A DNA stretch of 64,000 nucleotides from Stutzerimonas stutzeri (GCF_002890895.1 NZ_POUL01000011.1:78809-142808), one strand, 5' to 3'. Positions 26,658 to 35,966 are shown, numbered from the stretch's first letter. The notes: generated from the letters alone by a model not told the origin. Numbers and translations are program-made.

Positions 26658-27011
26658 ATGAAAAAGCTACTTGCAAGTGTGATTCTGGCCAGCGTCGCGT
26701 CCACTGCCTTGGCAATCCCGCCAAGCCATCCTCAACCTATCCTGGGCGAAGCGCAGGGCGCCGAAACCGTGCAGAAGCACGTCATCACCGATCGCAGCGT
26801 TTCAGAAAACGGCTTTGATCGCACCCCGCTTAGCGAACAGTTTGCAGAAGACGGCTTTGACTTCACGCCACAAGCGGAGCAGCTCGCCGAAGATGGCTTT
26901 GATCACACGCCGATCAGTGAGCGGGTTGTAGATGATGGTTTCGACCGTACTCCACTCGGACAGCTGGTCGCCGAAGACGGCAGCGACCGCACCGGACTCG
27001 GTACGGTCTGA
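26658..27011 (+). CDS. Small exported repeat protein (DGFDRTPL repeats)
   Basis: 117 residues with a clear signal peptide (MKKLLASVILASVASTALAIP). The mature part is five imperfect 18-19-residue repeats: SENGFDRTPLSEQFA, EDGFDFTPQAEQLA, EDGFDHTPISERVV, DDGFDRTPLGQLVA, EDGSDRTGLGTV. The core is (E/D)DGFD-x-TP followed by a short helix-like segment. The acidic Asp/Glu pairs with Gly could bind calcium, which is a guess. No family recognised. It has a good start context and its own terminator, so it is probably a real gene. Confidence 0.7.
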   Translation: MKKLLASVILASVASTALAIPPSHPQPILGEAQGAETVQKHVITDRSVSENGFDRTPLSEQFAEDGFDFTPQAEQLAEDGFDHTPISERVVDDGFDRTPLGQLVAEDGSDRTGLGTV

Positions 27012-27028
27012 CGTTAACGCTTCAAATC

Positions 27029-27052
27029 AAGGCGCCGTTGGCGCCTTTTTTA
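27029..27052 (+). terminator. Terminator of the DGFDRTPL repeat protein gene
   Basis: AAGGCGCC and GGCGCCTT pair around a tight loop (GTT/TTG), followed by TTTTTT, 17 bases after the stop. Confidence 0.9.
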
Positions 27053-27318
27053 TAGCCCGACACAACGCCAACGCTTCTTTTACGTATATCAGGCCAGATG
27101 CCTTATTGCCCTCTGTACCCTTTACGGCCAACTGAAGCGCAATCCGCACTGTGATAGCACGATCAGTCGGAAGCCGATCACCCTAAAAACCACGCCGAGC
27201 CAGCCTGTACGAGACCTGTACACCCCGCTACCAAAGTACAGTGTTGATAATATCTAAACGCCATCATACTGCCCGCACAGTCAGTTCATGGACGAGCCTC
27301 ACACTATGCGAGCACGTC
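27053..27318 (+). promoter_or_regulatory. Intergenic region upstream of the chemoreceptor gene
   Basis: No gene seen. CTGTAC occurs twice, 12 bases apart (near 27206 and 27218), followed by a TGATAATAT-like -10 element near 27244-27252. This is likely the promoter of the chemoreceptor gene; the regulator is unknown. Confidence 0.35.
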
Positions 27319-28962
27319 ATGAACCTAACCGTAAAACTAAAGCTCGGCCTGAGCTTTGCAGCGCTTACCCTTATCGTCCTGCTGGTCTCCGCCCTGGCCA
27401 TCGTTGAGCTGGCGAAATTCAACCGCGCGTTTTCCGACTACGTCGAGGGCGTCAATGCTCGCGAGGAGCTGGCCTCCGCGCTGCTCATTGCGGCTCAGCG
27501 CCGCGCTGTCGCGGCCCGTAACCTGGTGCTGGTCACCTCTGAAGCAGACCTGAAGCTCGAACATGCGGCCGTGCTAGACGCACACCGTGATGTTCAGACC
27601 CATCTCAGTGACCTCAAAACGGCCGTAGCTCGATCAACGAGCGCCGACGCCAACGAGGAAAAACAGCTGTTTGCAGAGATTGCTCGCGTAGAAAGCCTCT
27701 ACGGTCCAGTGGCGCTGGATATTGTTGAGCGCGCCGTAGCCGGGCAGCGTGAAGAAGCCATCGTGCGGATCAACCAGGATTGCATACCCCTGCTCCGTCA
27801 GCTGCTTGCAGCAGGTGAAGCCTATATGCATCACAGCCGTGAGGCGGCAAACGCCGAAGTGGAGGCCGAGCGCACCACGTATGAAACCCAGCGCAACCTG
27901 ATGATCGGCGTCTGCGTGATTGCCGTATTGCTCGCGCTGGGTCTGGGCATCGGCATCGTGCGGAGCCTGCTGCGCACGCTCGGTGCCGAGCCACTTGACC
28001 TTTCCGCCGCAGCCCGCCGAGTAGCATCTGGCGACATGCGCAACATGCCGGGTATAGAGCAGGCGCCTGCTGGCAGCGTCATGGCATCCCTTGGCGAGAT
28101 GCAGCGCAGTCTTGGTGAGCTGATCGGACAGGTACGTCGCTCTGCTGAAACCATATCATCCGCCGCAGAGGAGCTGTCTCAGTCAACTGAGCAAGCGAGC
28201 GCAGGCGTGATATCGCAAAAGCTAGAAGTCGATCAGGTGGCCACCGCGATTCACCAGATGGCTGCAACGGTACTTGAGGTCGCGCGTAATTCCGAGGAAG
28301 CCGCCAGCGCCGCAATTTCGGCCGATCAACAGGCTCAGACCGGCGAAGCCACGGCGCGCCAGGCGGTCGTGCAGATCAAGCAGCTTGCCGATGAGGTGGA
28401 TAAATCATCTGCGGCGATGGCACGCCTGAAAAACGAGAGTGAGCGGATCGGTGGCGTGCTGGATGTCATCAAATCGGTGGCCGACCAGACCAACCTGCTG
28501 GCGCTGAATGCTGCGATCGAAGCGGCCCGAGCAGGCGATGCTGGACGAGGCTTCGCTGTGGTCGCCGACGAGGTGCGTACGCTGGCACGCCGCACCCAGG
28601 ACGCGACGGTCGAAATTCAGTCACTGATCGAGGGGCTGCAGCGGATTGCCGAGGAATCCGCCAATACCATGCAGGGCTGCAGCGAGCTGACAGCGCGCAC
28701 GGTGGCCGGGGTCAACGACACAGGCACTGCGGTGGCGGACATAACCCTCACGATCGCCGCCATCCAGCAGATGATGCAGCAGATCGCCACGGCGGCCGAA
28801 GAGCAAAGCGCCGTCGCTGAAGAAATCAGCCGCAGCGTGACCCGAGTGCGCGATATCGCTGACGAGTCCGCCACCTCAACCGAGCAGACGGCCGCTTCCA
28901 GCGTGGAGCTCGCGCGGCTCGGCAGCACGCTAAGCCAGCAAGTTCGGCGCTTCGAGGTCTGA
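27319..28962 (+). CDS. Methyl-accepting chemotaxis protein
   Basis: 547 residues from [16 protein letters not shown]; frames further upstream lack a membrane start. First helix about 8-30, a mostly helical periplasmic region of the four-helix-bundle type (about 35-190), second helix about 194-214 ([21 protein letters not shown]), HAMP (215-270), then the long cytoplasmic coil. The kinase-contact hairpin is near 385-430: [41 protein letters not shown]. It ends in FEV without a CheR-binding pentapeptide. It signals to CheA; the ligand cannot be read. No other che genes are near. Confidence 0.93.
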   Translation: MNLTVKLKLGLSFAALTLIVLLVSALAIVELAKFNRAFSDYVEGVNAREELASALLIAAQRRAVAARNLVLVTSEADLKLEHAAVLDAHRDVQTHLSDLKTAVARSTSADANEEKQLFAEIARVESLYGPVALDIVERAVAGQREEAIVRINQDCIPLLRQLLAAGEAYMHHSREAANAEVEAERTTYETQRNLMIGVCVIAVLLALGLGIGIVRSLLRTLGAEPLDLSAAARRVASGDMRNMPGIEQAPAGSVMASLGEMQRSLGELIGQVRRSAETISSAAEELSQSTEQASAGVISQKLEVDQVATAIHQMAATVLEVARNSEEAASAAISADQQAQTGEATARQAVVQIKQLADEVDKSSAAMARLKNESERIGGVLDVIKSVADQTNLLALNAAIEAARAGDAGRGFAVVADEVRTLARRTQDATVEIQSLIEGLQRIAEESANTMQGCSELTARTVAGVNDTGTAVADITLTIAAIQQMMQQIATAAEEQSAVAEEISRSVTRVRDIADESATSTEQTAASSVELARLGSTLSQQVRRFEV

Positions 28963-29059
28963 CCCAAAGCTTGATCAAATCAACTACTGCAGCTGTGAGG
29001 CCGGAGCAATTCGGCCCTTACTTAGGCTGGGTTGCAGGGTAAGGCGCCACAGTAGCCTG

Positions 29060-30715
29060 TCACCACAACCACCCCAACCACAGCAAAGCGGCCAGCAGCC
29101 AGGCGCTCATGGTCAGTGCGCTGGTGTTCCAGAAGCGGTTCCAGCGGCGCTCCCGTTGGCGCCAGCGCGGGGCATCGGGCTGGACGGTTGGTACGGGCAT
29201 TGGAGGCCGTAGGGTCAGACGTCGCAGTCGCAGCGACAGCGTCAGCGCCGGGTTAGGCAAATTGGCCAGGCGTGTCGGAACCGTCCAACCACGCTTGAGC
29301 GCAACGCCAGCCACGCCCAGCGCCAGCAGCAGCGGCCACAGCGCCGCCCAGATGCCACCCGGATAGAGCCCATGCAACATCGGCTCGCGCAGGGCGGGCC
29401 ATAGCCAGGGCAATAACAGCGCACAACCGCTGAGCAGCGCCCAGGGCAGTAGTTGGGTTAACGGCGGGCGGTTCGCCGGGGCGTCGCGAGCATCCCGACG
29501 TAACAGCCACAGCGCGCGGATCAGCAGCAGGGAGGTAGTCAGGCTGCTGAGGCTCAGCCAAATCAGCCAGCCGTCGAATTCACCAGCATGCCAGACGTCT
29601 TTCAGAGCCGTTTTGACTGCCCCGCCGCTGGTCAGCGGCAGCCCCACAATCGCCAGTGCCAGCAGCGCCAACAGCACCCAGCCGATACGAGAGAGACGAC
29701 CGGCGTGAATCAACCCTGCGGCTAAAAACAGTGCCCCCTTGGCCAAGCCATGATGGACGCCGTAGAGCATCAGCACGACGGTCATTGCCGTCAATTGCTC
29801 GGGATGCCGCCACGCCAGCGCCAGCAGCATTACCAGATAACCCATCTGACTGACCGACGAATAGGCCAGCACCGCCTTGGCCTCTCTCGTAACGAGCCCG
29901 AGCAGGGCCGGATAGACGGCACCAAAGATCCCCATGGCAAGCAACACGTCCGCCCAGTTCGACAGCAGCGGATCACTTTCCGGCAGGCAACGCCAGATGC
30001 CCAGCAGCCCGGCCTTGAGCATTGCGCCGGACAACACCGCACTGGCCGGCGCTGGCGCGGCCGGGTGCGCCAGGGGCAACCAGACATGCAGCGGCCAGAA
30101 CCCTGCTTTCAAGCCCAGACCGATCAGCAACAAGATCAGCGTCAGGCCGTCCATGGGCAGCGCTTGCCAGGAGGCGAACGAGAAATCGCCGTCTGCGGCA
30201 TGGCTGCGCAGCATCAGCCCGGCCAGCAAAGCCATCTCGCCAGTGATTGCCAGTTGCAGATACAACCGCCCGGCACGCCGCGGTCTGGGTCCGCCCTGAT
30301 GGACGATCAACCCGTAGGCGGCGAGGCTCATGGCACTGAAGCCGAGATAGAAGCTCAAGGCGTCAGTAGCGATGATCAACAACAGATTGCCAGCCAGCGC
30401 CAACAGCCAGAACGTCCAGAAGCGCAGCCGCTTCGGGTCGTCTTTCTGGCTGCTGCTGGCGAAGATGCCTGCGCAGCCCCAGAGCACGGCGGTGAACCCC
30501 AGCCAGGCGCGGCTGAGGTCGTCACTCGCGCCCCAGCGCACGCCCTCCCATAACATCGGTAGATCCAGCAGCGCCACTGGCTGGACGACCATCGTCAGCG
30601 CCGGCAAGCAGGCCAGCCACAGCCAGCCGATGGCGCGCTCGCGCCAGATCGCCAGGCTGGCCGCCGCCATGAGCGGCGCCAGCGGCACCAATAACCAGAG
30701 CCAGGCGCCACTCAT
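29060..30715 (-). CDS. NuoL/M/N-type proton-translocating subunit, third of three in the Mrp-like operon
   Basis: 551 residues with about 14 membrane helices and a long basic C-terminal segment (about 475-530, RPPMPVPTVQPDAPRWRQRERRWNR) before one last helix. Antiporter-core motifs include KAGFWPLHVWLPLAHPAAPAPASAVLSGAMLKAG and KAVLAYSSVSQMGYL with buried Lys, and HHGLAKGALFLAAGLIHAG. Its start overlaps the previous gene by four bases. The extra C-terminal helix after a polar stretch is somewhat like NuoL. It is the last gene of the operon. Confidence 0.85.
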   Translation of the reverse strand: MSGAWLWLLVPLAPLMAAASLAIWRERAIGWLWLACLPALTMVVQPVALLDLPMLWEGVRWGASDDLSRAWLGFTAVLWGCAGIFASSSQKDDPKRLRFWTFWLLALAGNLLLIIATDALSFYLGFSAMSLAAYGLIVHQGGPRPRRAGRLYLQLAITGEMALLAGLMLRSHAADGDFSFASWQALPMDGLTLILLLIGLGLKAGFWPLHVWLPLAHPAAPAPASAVLSGAMLKAGLLGIWRCLPESDPLLSNWADVLLAMGIFGAVYPALLGLVTREAKAVLAYSSVSQMGYLVMLLALAWRHPEQLTAMTVVLMLYGVHHGLAKGALFLAAGLIHAGRLSRIGWVLLALLALAIVGLPLTSGGAVKTALKDVWHAGEFDGWLIWLSLSSLTTSLLLIRALWLLRRDARDAPANRPPLTQLLPWALLSGCALLLPWLWPALREPMLHGLYPGGIWAALWPLLLALGVAGVALKRGWTVPTRLANLPNPALTLSLRLRRLTLRPPMPVPTVQPDAPRWRQRERRWNRFWNTSALTMSAWLLAALLWLGWLW

Positions 30716-32208
30716 AGCGCGAACTCTCGGTTGACGATCAGTTGCGCCCAGCCCAGCGGGCTCAAAGCCGTACCTGCCAACACACCTACCAGCACCGACA
30801 GCATGGCCGTGAACAGCGCAGGCAAGAGCAGCATCCAGTGCGTTTCCCAGCGTTCCTCACGCCAGTTGTCATCGTGCCAGTCGGCGGGCGGAGAGAACCA
30901 GCCACGCCACAGCAATGGCAGAAAGTAGCCGGCGTTGAGCAGTGCCGAGCCCATCAGCACCAGCAGCACCCAGTCCTGGCCGACCTCCAGCGCGCCCATG
31001 CCCAACGCCCACTTGCTGACGAAGCCGGCAATCGGCGGGATGCCGATCATGCCTAGCGCACCGATGCTGAAAGCAGTCATGGTCAGCGGCATACGTCGGC
31101 CGACACCGTCCATTTCACGGATGCGATGAATGCCCAGGGTTTCGGCGAAGTTGCCGGCGCAATAGAACAAGGTGACCTTCATCAGGCCCTGGTGAACCAG
31201 GTGGGCCAGCCCGCCAACCGCCGCAATGGGGCCGAGTAACGCAACGCCCAAGGTGACATACGACACCTGGCTGATGGTCGAATAGGCCAGGCGCTTTTTC
31301 AGCTCTTGTTGCTGCAAGGCGCGCACCGAGCCGTAAAGGATGGTTGCCGCGGCCAGCCAGAGCAGCGGTCCGGCCATGTCCAGTTGGTCCATCGCTTCGG
31401 CGCCATAGACGTCATAGATCACCCGGATAATCCCGAACGCACCGGCCTTGACCACCGCCACCGCATGCAACAGTGCACTCACCGGCGCCGGCGCCACCAT
31501 CGCTTTCGGCAGCCAGCCGTGCAGGGGTATCAACGCGGCCTTTACGCCAAGCCCCGCCACCAACAGGACGAAGGCGACCCGCAAGGCCAGGTCGTGCTCG
31601 CCCACCGCTGGCAGCAGGTAGCCGCCCGGCTGGAAGTCCTGCCCGCCGACCAAGCCATGCAGCAATGCCACCCCCATCAACACCAACGCCCCACCGCCGA
31701 CGGTATAGGCCAGGTAGACGCGCCCGGCGCGCAGCGCTTCGGCTGTACCGCGATGCACCACCAGCGGGAAGGTGGCCAGGGTCAGCATTTCATAGAACAA
31801 CAGAAAGCTGACCAGATTGCCCGCCAGCGCGAGACCTACGGTGGCACTCACGCACAGGCTGAAATAGCCAAAGAAGCGCGATTGCAGCGGGGAGTGTTCC
31901 AGGTAGCCAATCGCATAGATGGTCGTGGCCAGCCACAGCACCGAAGACAGTGCGACGAACAGCAGTGAAAGCGCATCGCCCTGCAGCACCAGCGGCGCAC
32001 CGGGCAGGAACGGCAGACTGAAGCGAAACTCCAGTCCGCGGCTGACGCCGTAGATCATTGCCGATACCAGCAACAGTTTGATTACCACCCCTGCGAGGTT
32101 GAGCGTGACCCGCAAGCGACGCTGCTCTTCGTGCAGGGTGAATATCAGAAGGCCCGGCACCAGCGAGCTGAGCACGATGGCCAGCGGCAACCAATGGGTC
32201 CAGTTCAT
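30712..32208 (-). CDS. MrpD/NuoM-like antiporter subunit, second of three
   Basis: 498 residues from MNWTHWLPLAIVLSSL; the frame extends to 32295 but that part lies in the previous gene. About 14 helices. Core motifs: VAGLGVKAALIPLHGWLPKAMVAPAPVSALLHAVAVVKAGAFGI, KKRLAYSTISQVSYV, and HLVHQGLMKVTLFYCAGNFAETLG with the conserved Lys and His residues that line the proton path in complex I and Mrp. It is the most MrpD-like of the three large subunits. Overlaps neighbours by four bases on both sides. Confidence 0.87.
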   Translation of the reverse strand: MNWTHWLPLAIVLSSLVPGLLIFTLHEEQRRLRVTLNLAGVVIKLLLVSAMIYGVSRGLEFRFSLPFLPGAPLVLQGDALSLLFVALSSVLWLATTIYAIGYLEHSPLQSRFFGYFSLCVSATVGLALAGNLVSFLLFYEMLTLATFPLVVHRGTAEALRAGRVYLAYTVGGGALVLMGVALLHGLVGGQDFQPGGYLLPAVGEHDLALRVAFVLLVAGLGVKAALIPLHGWLPKAMVAPAPVSALLHAVAVVKAGAFGIIRVIYDVYGAEAMDQLDMAGPLLWLAAATILYGSVRALQQQELKKRLAYSTISQVSYVTLGVALLGPIAAVGGLAHLVHQGLMKVTLFYCAGNFAETLGIHRIREMDGVGRRMPLTMTAFSIGALGMIGIPPIAGFVSKWALGMGALEVGQDWVLLVLMGSALLNAGYFLPLLWRGWFSPPADWHDDNWREERWETHWMLLLPALFTAMLSVLVGVLAGTALSPLGWAQLIVNREFAL

Positions 32209-33629
32209 CGCGCCACCCCGCCAATCCAGAGCAGCAGCGGTTCGCTGATCAGCGCCAAGCCGAGCACCAGCAGCGCTGGCAGCATCGCCAGCCATTGCGC
32301 GACCGAATCAGGTTTGATGCTGGGCGGATTGGGCCGCGCACGGTCGAACCCCAGCGCGACCACACGGAACACATAGGCCGCCGACATCAGCGTGCCGAGC
32401 AGCACACCGAAGGCCCACGGCCAGTGCTGCGGCTGCTCGAACAGCGGCTGCAGCAGCAACCACTTGGCGAGAAAGCCTCCGCTGGGCGGCAGACCGATCA
32501 GGCTGCCGCCCGCGACAGCAAAGGTCGCCATGGCCACCGGCATGTTCTGGCTGGCGCCTTTCAGCGCCCGCACCCGACGCGTACCCAACACCCGCTGCAG
32601 CTCGCCCGCGGCGAGGAACATCGACACCTTGGCCAAGCCGTGAGCAAGGATGAACAGCCACAGCGCCGCTTCCATTCGCGGTTCCTGCCAGTGCAGCAAC
32701 AGGCCGAGCGCCAGCAGCGCATAGCCCAGCTGGGCAACTGTCGAATAGGCCACCAGCACCTTCAGCCGCGGCGCGCGCAGCGCCGACCAGCCACCGGATA
32801 TCAGCGCGAGAATGCCGGCTCCGGCGAACAGAAACCCCGCCTGGCGTCCCAGCTCCGGTGGCGCGATCTCGCTCCAGATAAGCCAGAGGATGTAGATCGG
32901 CCCCTTGACCACCAGCGCCGAAAGCAAGGCGCTGACGGCGGTCGGGGCGCCCGAGTGCGCCGGTGGCAGCCACAGGTGCAGCGGCCACAATGCGGCCTTG
33001 AGCATCAGCCCGACACTCATCAGTAGCAGCGCCAGCCGGGTCGTCTTGTCGGCCTCGGCCAACTCGGCCAGCACCAGAACGTCCAGCACGCCGTAGCGGC
33101 CATAGAACAATGCGACACCAAACAGATAGGCGAGCGAGCCGGCCAGCGACAGCATCAGGTAATTGAAGGCCGGTCGATAAGCCTTGCGTCCGGCCAGCGC
33201 CACCAATGCCACGGCGCTGAGGCTGAGCAACTCGAGCGTCACATACAGGTTGAACAGGTCCGCCGACAGCCACAGTGCCGCCAGCGAGGCATGCAGCAGA
33301 CAGGACAGTGGCCAGTAATCCTCGCTGCCGGTGGCGTGGGGGCTGCGTGCCGCGTACAAAGCCACCAGTAGATGCAGCCCTGCGGTGAATACCATCAGCA
33401 ATGCAGTCAGCGGGGTCAGCTGGAAACGGATCGCCAGTGGCGTTTCCCAGCCGCCGATCTGCAACAGTTGTGGCCCGAGCTGCATCGTCTGCTGCAAGGC
33501 AAACGCTGCGGCGATCAGGCTGGCAGCACTCATCCCGATCACGCAGAGGCCACTGCGACCGGGCCGCAGCAACACCAGCAGCAGACCGGCCACCAGCGGT
33601 AATGACAGGCTCAGCAATGCCGCATTCAT
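32205..33629 (-). CDS. MrpD/NuoN-like antiporter subunit, first of three
   Basis: 474 residues from MNAALLSLSLPLVAGLLLVLL, four bases into the mnhC end; the upstream frame to 33890 is a shadow of mnhC. About 13-14 helices with VGLMLKAALWPLHLWLPPAHSGAPTAVSALLSALVVKG, LKVLVAYSTVAQLGYA and HGLAKVSMFLAAGELQRVLGTR, the proton-channel motifs of the family. The canonical Mrp operon has one such gene plus MrpA; here three follow mnhC. Confidence 0.86.
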   Translation of the reverse strand: MNAALLSLSLPLVAGLLLVLLRPGRSGLCVIGMSAASLIAAAFALQQTMQLGPQLLQIGGWETPLAIRFQLTPLTALLMVFTAGLHLLVALYAARSPHATGSEDYWPLSCLLHASLAALWLSADLFNLYVTLELLSLSAVALVALAGRKAYRPAFNYLMLSLAGSLAYLFGVALFYGRYGVLDVLVLAELAEADKTTRLALLLMSVGLMLKAALWPLHLWLPPAHSGAPTAVSALLSALVVKGPIYILWLIWSEIAPPELGRQAGFLFAGAGILALISGGWSALRAPRLKVLVAYSTVAQLGYALLALGLLLHWQEPRMEAALWLFILAHGLAKVSMFLAAGELQRVLGTRRVRALKGASQNMPVAMATFAVAGGSLIGLPPSGGFLAKWLLLQPLFEQPQHWPWAFGVLLGTLMSAAYVFRVVALGFDRARPNPPSIKPDSVAQWLAMLPALLVLGLALISEPLLLWIGGVAR

Positions 33630-33931
33630 TGCCGCGGCTCCTGCTGTTGTTCCTGCGATTGAGGCTGGCTGCCATGCGCCACACTGGCCAACCGCAGCGC
33701 CAGGGCAGTCGCACTGATCGCCACCACCAGCCCGGTTACCACCAGCGCGACCAGCAGCGGATCGCTCGGCTGGCTGCGGGTGGCCAGGGCGATCATCACC
33801 AGGAACACACCACTGCCCATCAGGTTGAAAGCGATGATCCTGCGCAGCGCCTGGCGCAGGGTCAGCAGCCCGTGCAGCCCAAGCAACCACAGCGCGGCCC
33901 CGATGATCATCCAGAACAGGCTGCTGCTCAT
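33626..33931 (-). CDS. mnhC: MnhC/MrpC (NuoK-like) antiporter subunit
   Basis: 101 residues from MSSSLFWMIIGAALWLLGLHG, three helices in the NuoK/MrpC pattern, including RRIIAFNLMGSGVFLVMIALATRS and DPLLVALVVTGLVVAISATALALRLA, the stretch ending in the family's TA(L)AL motif. The tail is Gln-rich and hydrophilic (HGSQPQSQEQQQEPRQ). Overlaps both neighbours by four bases. Confidence 0.87.
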   Translation of the reverse strand: MSSSLFWMIIGAALWLLGLHGLLTLRQALRRIIAFNLMGSGVFLVMIALATRSQPSDPLLVALVVTGLVVAISATALALRLASVAHGSQPQSQEQQQEPRQ

Positions 33932-34839
33932 GAGGAGACTTCCTCCCCTTCGCCCACGACCAGCAGACTGAGGCTTGCCGCGATCGACAGCGTCGCGACC
34001 GTCTCGATCATCAGGATGATCTGTTTGGCCGCCCCGCCCGGGTACGCCAGCCAACCCTCACCCAGCCAGGCCGTCGCCACTGCAACACCGACGAACACCA
34101 GCAGGCCACCCAGGACCAGCAAGCGCAACGGCATGAACGACCAGCGCAAGCGGGGCAACAGACCCGATAACCGCAGCAGCACCACACCTGACGCCAACAG
34201 CGCACCGGCCTGAAAGGCGCCACCCGGCGCACTGGCGCCCCGCCAGAGAATGTAGCCGGCGGCCAGCACCAGCAGCGGCGCCAGCACCCGCGCCCAGGCC
34301 CGCAGCAGCGGCCAGGGTTCGGCCAGATCCAGCGGTCGCGGCCCGAGTTGCCGGGCGCCGAGCAGCGCCAGCAACAGGACGGCCAGTTCGAGCAAGGTGT
34401 CCCAGGCGCGGTAGTTCAGCAGCACCGCCGTCACCGGATGGCTGACGCCAGTTTCGTCCAGATGTCGAGTGATAAATGTTGGCAGACGCGGCTCGACCTC
34501 ACTCAGCGGCGCGAGCCCTTGCACCAGCAGGATCAGCATCGGCAGCACCACAGCCGCCGCGCCGAGGCGCAATCGCGTGCCGGTGGCCTCCGGCAGATCT
34601 GCAGGCCCAGGCTGGCGCGACAGTGCGGTGAACAACAGAACGCCGGTAAGCCCCGCGCCGATGGCTGCTTCGGCCAGCGCCAGGTCCGCCGCGCCGAGAC
34701 GCGCCCAGATCAACGCGAGCGCCAAGCCGAAGGCGATGAACAGCAACACGCTGGCGTAGAGATTGCGGCCATGCAGCGCGCCGAAGGCAAGGCCGAGCAC
34801 CAGCAAGCCGAGTACCCCGTCGAACAGCCACTCAGTCAT
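33928..34839 (-). CDS. Fused DUF4040 and MnhB-type antiporter subunit
   Basis: 303 residues with about eight helices. The first part (about 1-85) is the small DUF4040/MbhD-type domain (LALIWARLGAADLALAEAAIGAGLTGVLLFTAL); 90-165 resembles the MbhE-type segment; from about 190 the protein is MnhB (LVLAAGYILWRGASAPGGAFQAGALLASGVVLLRLSG). In canonical Mrp the DUF4040 part is the end of MrpA; here it stands without the NuoL-like body of MrpA, as in membrane-bound hydrogenase operons. Confidence 0.82.
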   Translation of the reverse strand: MTEWLFDGVLGLLVLGLAFGALHGRNLYASVLLFIAFGLALALIWARLGAADLALAEAAIGAGLTGVLLFTALSRQPGPADLPEATGTRLRLGAAAVVLPMLILLVQGLAPLSEVEPRLPTFITRHLDETGVSHPVTAVLLNYRAWDTLLELAVLLLALLGARQLGPRPLDLAEPWPLLRAWARVLAPLLVLAAGYILWRGASAPGGAFQAGALLASGVVLLRLSGLLPRLRWSFMPLRLLVLGGLLVFVGVAVATAWLGEGWLAYPGGAAKQIILMIETVATLSIAASLSLLVVGEGEEVSS

Positions 34840-35128
34840 CGCGTGGCTCCTCGCCAGCCTGCCGCGCCAGCAATTGGCACGCCGTGGCGCTGGAGGCCAG
34901 CAACAACAGCCAGATCAGCAGCATCTGCCCGACCTCCCAGAGGCTGTCGGCACGCAGCGAGAGGCCGGCGATGACCAGCCCGAGGCCCAGGGTGTCGGCC
35001 TTGGTCAGGGCATGCAGGCGGCTCACCGTATCGGGAAAGCGCAGCAGACCGATGCTGCCTGCCACGAAGAACAGCAGGCCACCGATCAGCAGCAGCCAGC
35101 TGAGGCCATTCAATAACGGCTCAGTCAT
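34832..35128 (-). CDS. mnhG: MnhG/MrpG antiporter subunit
   Basis: 98 residues from MTEPLLNGLSWLLLIGGLLFFVAG; the frame to 35236 belongs to mnhF. Three helices and the family sequence SIGLLRFPDTVSRLHALTKADTLGLGLVIAGL are unmistakable. Overlaps mnhF and the MnhB fusion gene by eight bases each. Confidence 0.9.
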   Translation of the reverse strand: MTEPLLNGLSWLLLIGGLLFFVAGSIGLLRFPDTVSRLHALTKADTLGLGLVIAGLSLRADSLWEVGQMLLIWLLLLASSATACQLLARQAGEEPRDD

Positions 35129-35375
35129 GCCGACTCCTGCGCAGCAACTGCACCAGCGCGGCGCTCGCGACTGCGGCGAGCAACCCCAGCAGCAGCGCCA
35201 CATCACGCAACGCTGGCTGCTCTTGCCATTGCGCAAGCACCAGCAGCAAAGCCGTGCCGGTGGTGCCGAACAGTTGAATGGCCAGCAGCCGGTCTACCCG
35301 TGCCGGTCCCAGCACCACGCGCCCGAGCCCAATCATGATGGTCAGCAGCAACAAGGCGGAATACAGCGCCATCAA
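35121..35375 (-). CDS. mnhF: MnhF/MrpF antiporter subunit
   Basis: 84 residues, three helices, with the MrpF signature GLGRVVLGPARVDRLLAIQLFGTTGTALLLVLAQWQ. Either of two adjacent Met codons could be the start. Overlaps mnhE by four bases and mnhG by eight. Confidence 0.88.
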   Translation of the reverse strand: MMALYSALLLLTIMIGLGRVVLGPARVDRLLAIQLFGTTGTALLLVLAQWQEQPALRDVALLLGLLAAVASAALVQLLRRSRHD

Positions 35376-35863
35376 GGCCTGTCTCCGGGCGCAAGCAATC
35401 GCTCCAGTCGCCGTTCGAGGCTGTGCACGGTGGCCTCCCAGGGCTGCCGCTCATCGAGCACGTGCACGCGCATCCGATCGCCCTCTACCTGCGAGGCCAG
35501 AGTGCCCGGCAGCAGGCCCACCAGCGCCGAAAGCACCAGCCTTACCTGCGATGAAGAAGACGTGAGGGAGTAATCAAGCCAGGCCGGCTGCAGCGGCCGA
35601 TTGGGATGCAGCGCGCGCAATGCCACATCCCAGGCGCCTGCGGCCATCTTGCCAAGAAAGAACCCGAGAAAACCCGGCAGCGCAGCCAGCGAGGGATGCC
35701 AAGGTCGCTGACCCAGCCAGAGCGACAGCCCGGCAGCGAGCAGGATGCTCGGTACGCCCAAGACCCAGCCGGCCCCTTCGGTGAACAACGCCCAGACCAA
35801 CGCATACAGCGCCACCCAGCCCAGCCCGTCGAGCCAGCGGCGCTGCCCTCCGAGTTCGCCCAT
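35372..35863 (-). CDS. mnhE: MnhE/MrpE antiporter subunit
   Basis: 163 residues from MGELGGQRRWLDGLGWVAL; the eight codons before (35887) lack a ribosome site, whereas AAGGAG precedes 35863. Two or three helices at the N-terminus, then a cytoplasmic domain with LHPNRPLQPAWLDYSLTSSSSQVRLVLSALVGLLPGTLASQVEGDRMRVHVLDE, the standard MrpE sequence. First gene of the eight-gene operon; a perfect inverted repeat lies just upstream. Confidence 0.88.
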   Translation of the reverse strand: MGELGGQRRWLDGLGWVALYALVWALFTEGAGWVLGVPSILLAAGLSLWLGQRPWHPSLAALPGFLGFFLGKMAAGAWDVALRALHPNRPLQPAWLDYSLTSSSSQVRLVLSALVGLLPGTLASQVEGDRMRVHVLDERQPWEATVHSLERRLERLLAPGDRP

Positions 35864-35883
35864 CGCTGTATCTCCTTGTTTGA

Positions 35884-35905
35884 CCACGTTCTGTATTGAA
35901 CGTGG
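35884..35905 (-). promoter_or_regulatory. Perfect inverted repeat in the leader of the antiporter operon
   Basis: CCACGTTC (35884-35891) and GAACGTGG (35898-35905) are perfect complements around TGTATT, 20 bases upstream of the mnhE start and just ahead of its ribosome site. It could be an operator or a leader RNA hairpin; a T-run is missing, so a terminator is less likely. Confidence 0.5.
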
Positions 35906-35966
35906 CCGGCGCTGCGGCGTTCCGCTGTCCCGACGCTCAGGCTTGTTTCAATGCGTTGCCAACCGC

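Noticed and set aside
32308..33714. 468-codon minus-strand frame overlapping the first large antiporter subunit
   Set aside because: Out-of-frame shadow on the same strand, rich in Arg/Ala/Gly without membrane helices.
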